Below, in pieces: positions 11,768 to 14,514 of a stretch of DNA of 14,514 nucleotides (its first letter is position 1; each line of letters opens with the position of its first letter). This DNA comes from an uncultured Lachnospiraceae bacterium (lineage in GTDB: Bacteria; Bacillota; Clostridia; Lachnospirales; Lachnospiraceae): NCBI GenBank assembly GCA_947003375.1, contig CAMQOJ010000044.1, positions 1 through 14,514 on the forward strand, read 5' to 3'. The notes beneath the pieces were generated by a model. That model ran no database searches. It was not told the origin of the DNA and worked only from the letters and a program-made list of their open reading frames with translations. Position numbers and translations under genes: made by a program.

Positions 11768-14431
11768 TTACAGAGATGGCCGTTCAAAGCCGTATACAGA
11801 GAACCCGGCAAGCTCCGCCGGCAGTCCCCAGGGCTGTTTTTCACGCAGGGATAGCCGTACTTCGGACGCAATGCAGCTGCATGGGACGGAAATCGTTCCC
11901 AGCAGGGTCTCTCTCTCCGCCACAGGGAGGGCCGTCCACGCTCCCTTTTCAAAGACCTCAACCGAATAGGACAGAGGAAAATCCCCGGCCACCTGGGGCA
12001 TGGAGAACTCAATCCGGCTGATATAGCTCTCCCGGCCCATGTCTATGGTCAGCGAGACAGGCCACTGTACCTTTGCCGCTTTCCACACTGTGTCCAGCCT
12101 GCCGTCCGTCAGGTTGGCGTAAGGGTATGCCGGGTCTGCCTCCATGCTGCCGGTCACCTGCAGGCCCAGCGCCAGGTTCACGGGCTCGGAAACCGCCTGA
12201 TAGGCCTCGTCTCTCTCCATGGCCGTCTGGGAGTATTCCCGGAAAACCTTTTCCGCCAGCATTTTCAGGCTATCCCCGGAAGTAGCATGCTCTGGCGCAT
12301 CCTCCCTCGTCTTCCGGTTGGCCCATTCCCATTCCATGGGAAAATACGCGAAGGGCTCCGGCTCCCTGCCTGTCTTCAGGCTGTCCGTATACCGCCGGAC
12401 GAAGTCCTCCCACCGTTTCAGGCAATAGTTCTCCGTGACCCCGGCCCATTGGCGGTTGGAATAATCCAGCAGGCAGTCCTCGCTGTTCTGATAATCCCCC
12501 CATGTGGTGATCAGCGCCCTGGCGTTGAACTCAAAGAGATCCTTTTCCTGTTCGTCCGCCCCTGCCAGCACGTTCCTGGAAGCCTGAATCCAATTCTCCA
12601 GGGTAAAATCAGGGCAGAAGCCCAGTATCCTGTCCTCCAGCCGAATCAGGTCCAGGAACTTTCCGGAAAGCTTCTCAAACAAATCCAGATTCCTGCCATA
12701 ATATGCCGCCATCATCTGCCCATGGAGGCTGTTGGCCGCGTTGGAGAGAATCTGCTTCGCCACATCCACCAGGTCGTACCGGAATGTTTCCGAATCCTGA
12801 TGATCGTCATAGGCCGCGATCAATTCCGGCAGGGCCTGCTCCAGGGCTTTCTGGTCATATTCAAAGGAGCTGTGCCCCCAGGTGGAGGCGGAGCGGAAGG
12901 TCTCCGAGGGCCTTGCGTTTATGACGGATTCCCCCGCCCCCTGGGCGTACATGTCCTTTTTCCAGTACGCCGTGTGCAGCAGGATATCCCAGGCCCGCTC
13001 CAGATGGCTGTCGCTCCCGCCGTACCGGGATTTCGCATACTCCCGCACATACTGTCCGCAGTCAACGGGCCCGTCCTCCCAGGCCATGTCGAAGAGCAGG
13101 TCGTACATGATGGGGCCGCTGTCGAAGGCCTCCGGTGCGGCGCCGATTCCCTTCATATAGGAGCTGCCCTGCCAGGCGGCGGGGATGTCCCTGGCCAGAG
13201 TGACTACATCGCCGTCTACGCCCATGCGGCCGCCGAAATTGTGCACCATGCTCCAAATCCAGGGGACTTTGTGGCGCTCCATCATTGCGTGATAGGGCCT
13301 GCGGTCCGCCTGGAGATCCAGTACCAGGGCCTGCTCCGGCCTGCAGAGGCCGCTGAGCTTTGCATCCGTGATCTGCCCCTGCCACTGCATCAGGAGCCAC
13401 ACAGCCTGCGGGTCGTGTTCCAGCATCTTGCGCTGGACCCGGTGGTAGACGGCGGTAGGATCCATATCCCCCATCTTCCCGCCCTCGTGGAAAGGATCCA
13501 CGGCGTAATAATGGGTGATGGGGCCGAAGACCTCCTCCTGCTTGGCATAAAAGGTATCCGCGGCCGGGCCAAAGCAGTCCTTTCCCTCGGAGCCGCATAC
13601 CCGCAGCATGGCGGGACGGGAGAAGCCGCACCAGAGCCCCTGCTCAATCACGGAGGCCTCCGGATGCTTTGCCCCGAAATCCCCGGGCACCATCCCGGCG
13701 AAGCCCATCAGCACGGGCCGGATTCCGAAAGCCTGCATCCGGTCGTGCATCCTTCTGGCCAGCTCCACCCGCTGTTCGAACCATTTCCCCGGCAGCGGGC
13801 CGCCGAATCCGGACATATTCTGCATGAAGAACCATGGGAGATACGCCGGCCCCGGAATGTACGCCCCAATCTCCTCCTCCGAATAGCCGTACTCCCTCAG
13901 GAACCTTCTCTGCACCTCCTCCTGGCCCACGATGTCCAGCATCAGGTTCACCCCGTTCAAGGCGAACCAGTCCAAAAGCGCCTCGTATTCCTTCCAGCCC
14001 CAGAATGCCATGGTATAGCTGTAGGTACAGAAATTCAGCGCATAGCGGACGTCATAGCTGGTGCTCCGCCGGATCCTGCCTGTCAGGGCAGGCAGCCGCT
14101 CGGGCATTTTCACATTGCTGGCAAAAAGCGGGTTGAAATTCACCAGCGCGTATTTTTTCAGGTAATGATTCAGGCCGGAGGCCATGGCGACGCCGTTCGG
14201 CCCGCATATGACTATTCTCCCGTCTTCTTCATAGAGCTCATAAGCGTCATTGCCGTTCGCGCTGTGGATGTCCTCCTGCCGAAAGACAAAGGAACCCCGC
14301 CAGCGCTCCCCAATCACCCGGCCCACTAAGTCCGAGAGCGCCCGCAACGTCTTCTCCTGTCCATATGCCGGGTCATCCTGAACCTTCCTGTGTTCCTCAA
14401 ACCATGGTGTTTCCTGGAATGCTTTTATCAT
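11768..14431 (-). CDS. Family GH89 alpha-N-acetylglucosaminidase with C-terminal F5/8-type (CBM32-like) domain
   Basis: An 887-residue enzyme of the NAGLU family, which removes terminal alpha-linked N-acetylglucosamine, found for example in heparan sulfate and gastric mucin. Seen: N-terminal alpha/beta domain (about 1-115), catalytic barrel with NFCTYSYTMAFWGWKEYEAL near 133-152, E316 in AVDPFHEGG and E434 in GAAPEAF, matching by context the two catalytic acids of the family, and HNFGGRMGV near 397-405. An all-helical region follows. From about 747 to the end a discoidin-like module appears (NLTDGRLDTVW, SLTIDMGRESYISRIEFSMP). The ATG at 14431 is chosen over a TTG at 14485 because the TTG lies inside a hairpin; only a weak AGGCAGG precedes the ATG. 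No signal peptide is visible with either start, so the enzyme seems cytoplasmic, unlike many studied GH89 enzymes. It is probably in one operon with the solute-binding lipoprotein. Confidence 0.9.
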   Translation of the reverse strand: MIKAFQETPWFEEHRKVQDDPAYGQEKTLRALSDLVGRVIGERWRGSFVFRQEDIHSANGNDAYELYEEDGRIVICGPNGVAMASGLNHYLKKYALVNFNPLFASNVKMPERLPALTGRIRRSTSYDVRYALNFCTYSYTMAFWGWKEYEALLDWFALNGVNLMLDIVGQEEVQRRFLREYGYSEEEIGAYIPGPAYLPWFFMQNMSGFGGPLPGKWFEQRVELARRMHDRMQAFGIRPVLMGFAGMVPGDFGAKHPEASVIEQGLWCGFSRPAMLRVCGSEGKDCFGPAADTFYAKQEEVFGPITHYYAVDPFHEGGKMGDMDPTAVYHRVQRKMLEHDPQAVWLLMQWQGQITDAKLSGLCRPEQALVLDLQADRRPYHAMMERHKVPWIWSMVHNFGGRMGVDGDVVTLARDIPAAWQGSSYMKGIGAAPEAFDSGPIMYDLLFDMAWEDGPVDCGQYVREYAKSRYGGSDSHLERAWDILLHTAYWKKDMYAQGAGESVINARPSETFRSASTWGHSSFEYDQKALEQALPELIAAYDDHQDSETFRYDLVDVAKQILSNAANSLHGQMMAAYYGRNLDLFEKLSGKFLDLIRLEDRILGFCPDFTLENWIQASRNVLAGADEQEKDLFEFNARALITTWGDYQNSEDCLLDYSNRQWAGVTENYCLKRWEDFVRRYTDSLKTGREPEPFAYFPMEWEWANRKTREDAPEHATSGDSLKMLAEKVFREYSQTAMERDEAYQAVSEPVNLALGLQVTGSMEADPAYPYANLTDGRLDTVWKAAKVQWPVSLTIDMGRESYISRIEFSMPQVAGDFPLSYSVEVFEKGAWTALPVAERETLLGTISVPCSCIASEVRLSLREKQPWGLPAELAGFSVYGFERPSL

Positions 14432-14467
14432 ACTGGTCTTTGCCTGCCTTTCTCTGTGCTCAATCAA

Positions 14468-14505
14468 ATACCCCGCTGCAAGCAACGGGGTATCAAGCTT
14501 GCAAC
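14468..14505 (-). promoter_or_regulatory. Leader hairpin with an alternative stem before the GH89 gene
   Basis: On the minus strand ATACCCCG (14493-14486) pairs perfectly with CGGGGTAT (14475-14468). A second stem, GTTGCAAGC (14505-14497) with GCTTGCAGC (14483-14475), has one G-U pair and encloses the first arm of the other stem, so the two nested structures exclude each other. The first hairpin is followed by TTGATTG, a weak U-rich tail. It may be the terminator of an upstream gene outside the window, or an attenuator-like leader of GH89. No known riboswitch motif was recognised; the window edge hides the rest. Confidence 0.4.
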
Positions 14506-14514
14506 GCTGCAGAG

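Noticed and set aside
12287..14329. Long plus-strand open frame (680 codons) opposite GH89
   Set aside because: The minus strand carries a complete GH89 enzyme with catalytic residues; the plus frame shows no family features.
14432..14485. Upstream TTG start for GH89 adding 18 residues
   Set aside because: The TTG lies in the loop of a stable hairpin, and the added residues do not form a signal peptide; the ATG at 14431 is more likely.

Overview
All convincing genes in this window lie on the minus strand. It looks like accessory chromosome from a GC-rich, anaerobic Firmicute, most likely a gut Lachnospiraceae. That is an inference from strong Shine-Dalgarno sites, TTGACA/TATAAT-type promoters, rho-independent terminators, AraC-type regulators, glycosidases with a sugar-binding lipoprotein, and a corrinoid methyl-transfer cluster of the kind acetogens and their relatives carry. 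No rRNA, tRNA, CRISPR, transposase or phage gene was seen.

Right part (14514 to 8900, in transcription order). A possible attenuator-like leader precedes a family GH89 alpha-N-acetylglucosaminidase with no signal peptide. About 80 bases on is a large lipoprotein that joins a sensor-like beta-rich domain to an ABC-type solute-binding domain. A 60-residue protein of unknown function follows as its own transcription unit, with a good promoter and a clear terminator.

Middle (8900 to 5868). A one-component regulator with an AraC-type DNA-binding domain joined to a GGDEF domain has its own extended -10 promoter. After a 426-base gap holding hairpins and a promoter comes a family GH2 beta-glycosidase.

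Left part (5743 to 1). A corrinoid methyl-transfer operon. Its first gene reads in frame from a cupin/AraC regulator into a complete corrinoid-binding protein, with a strong ribosome binding site and ATG at the junction. It is followed by two URO-D-fold methyltransferase-like genes overlapping by ATGA, a DUF2284 protein with eight clustered cysteines, a structured spacer with three 100-bp tandem repeats, and a RACo-type corrinoid reactivase cut by the window edge. Inferred scheme: one URO-D protein moves a methyl group from an unknown substrate to the corrinoid protein, the other moves it on, and RACo, perhaps with DUF2284, reduces inactivated cobalamin. No MttB, MtaB or MtmB substrate-specific methyltransferase is visible.

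The most notable feature is the regulator-corrinoid fusion. Deleting one A from a five-A run at the junction would restore a stop that overlaps the corrinoid ATG. The locus could therefore be a true B12- or methyl-sensing regulator, a slippage switch, or a sequencing/assembly indel.
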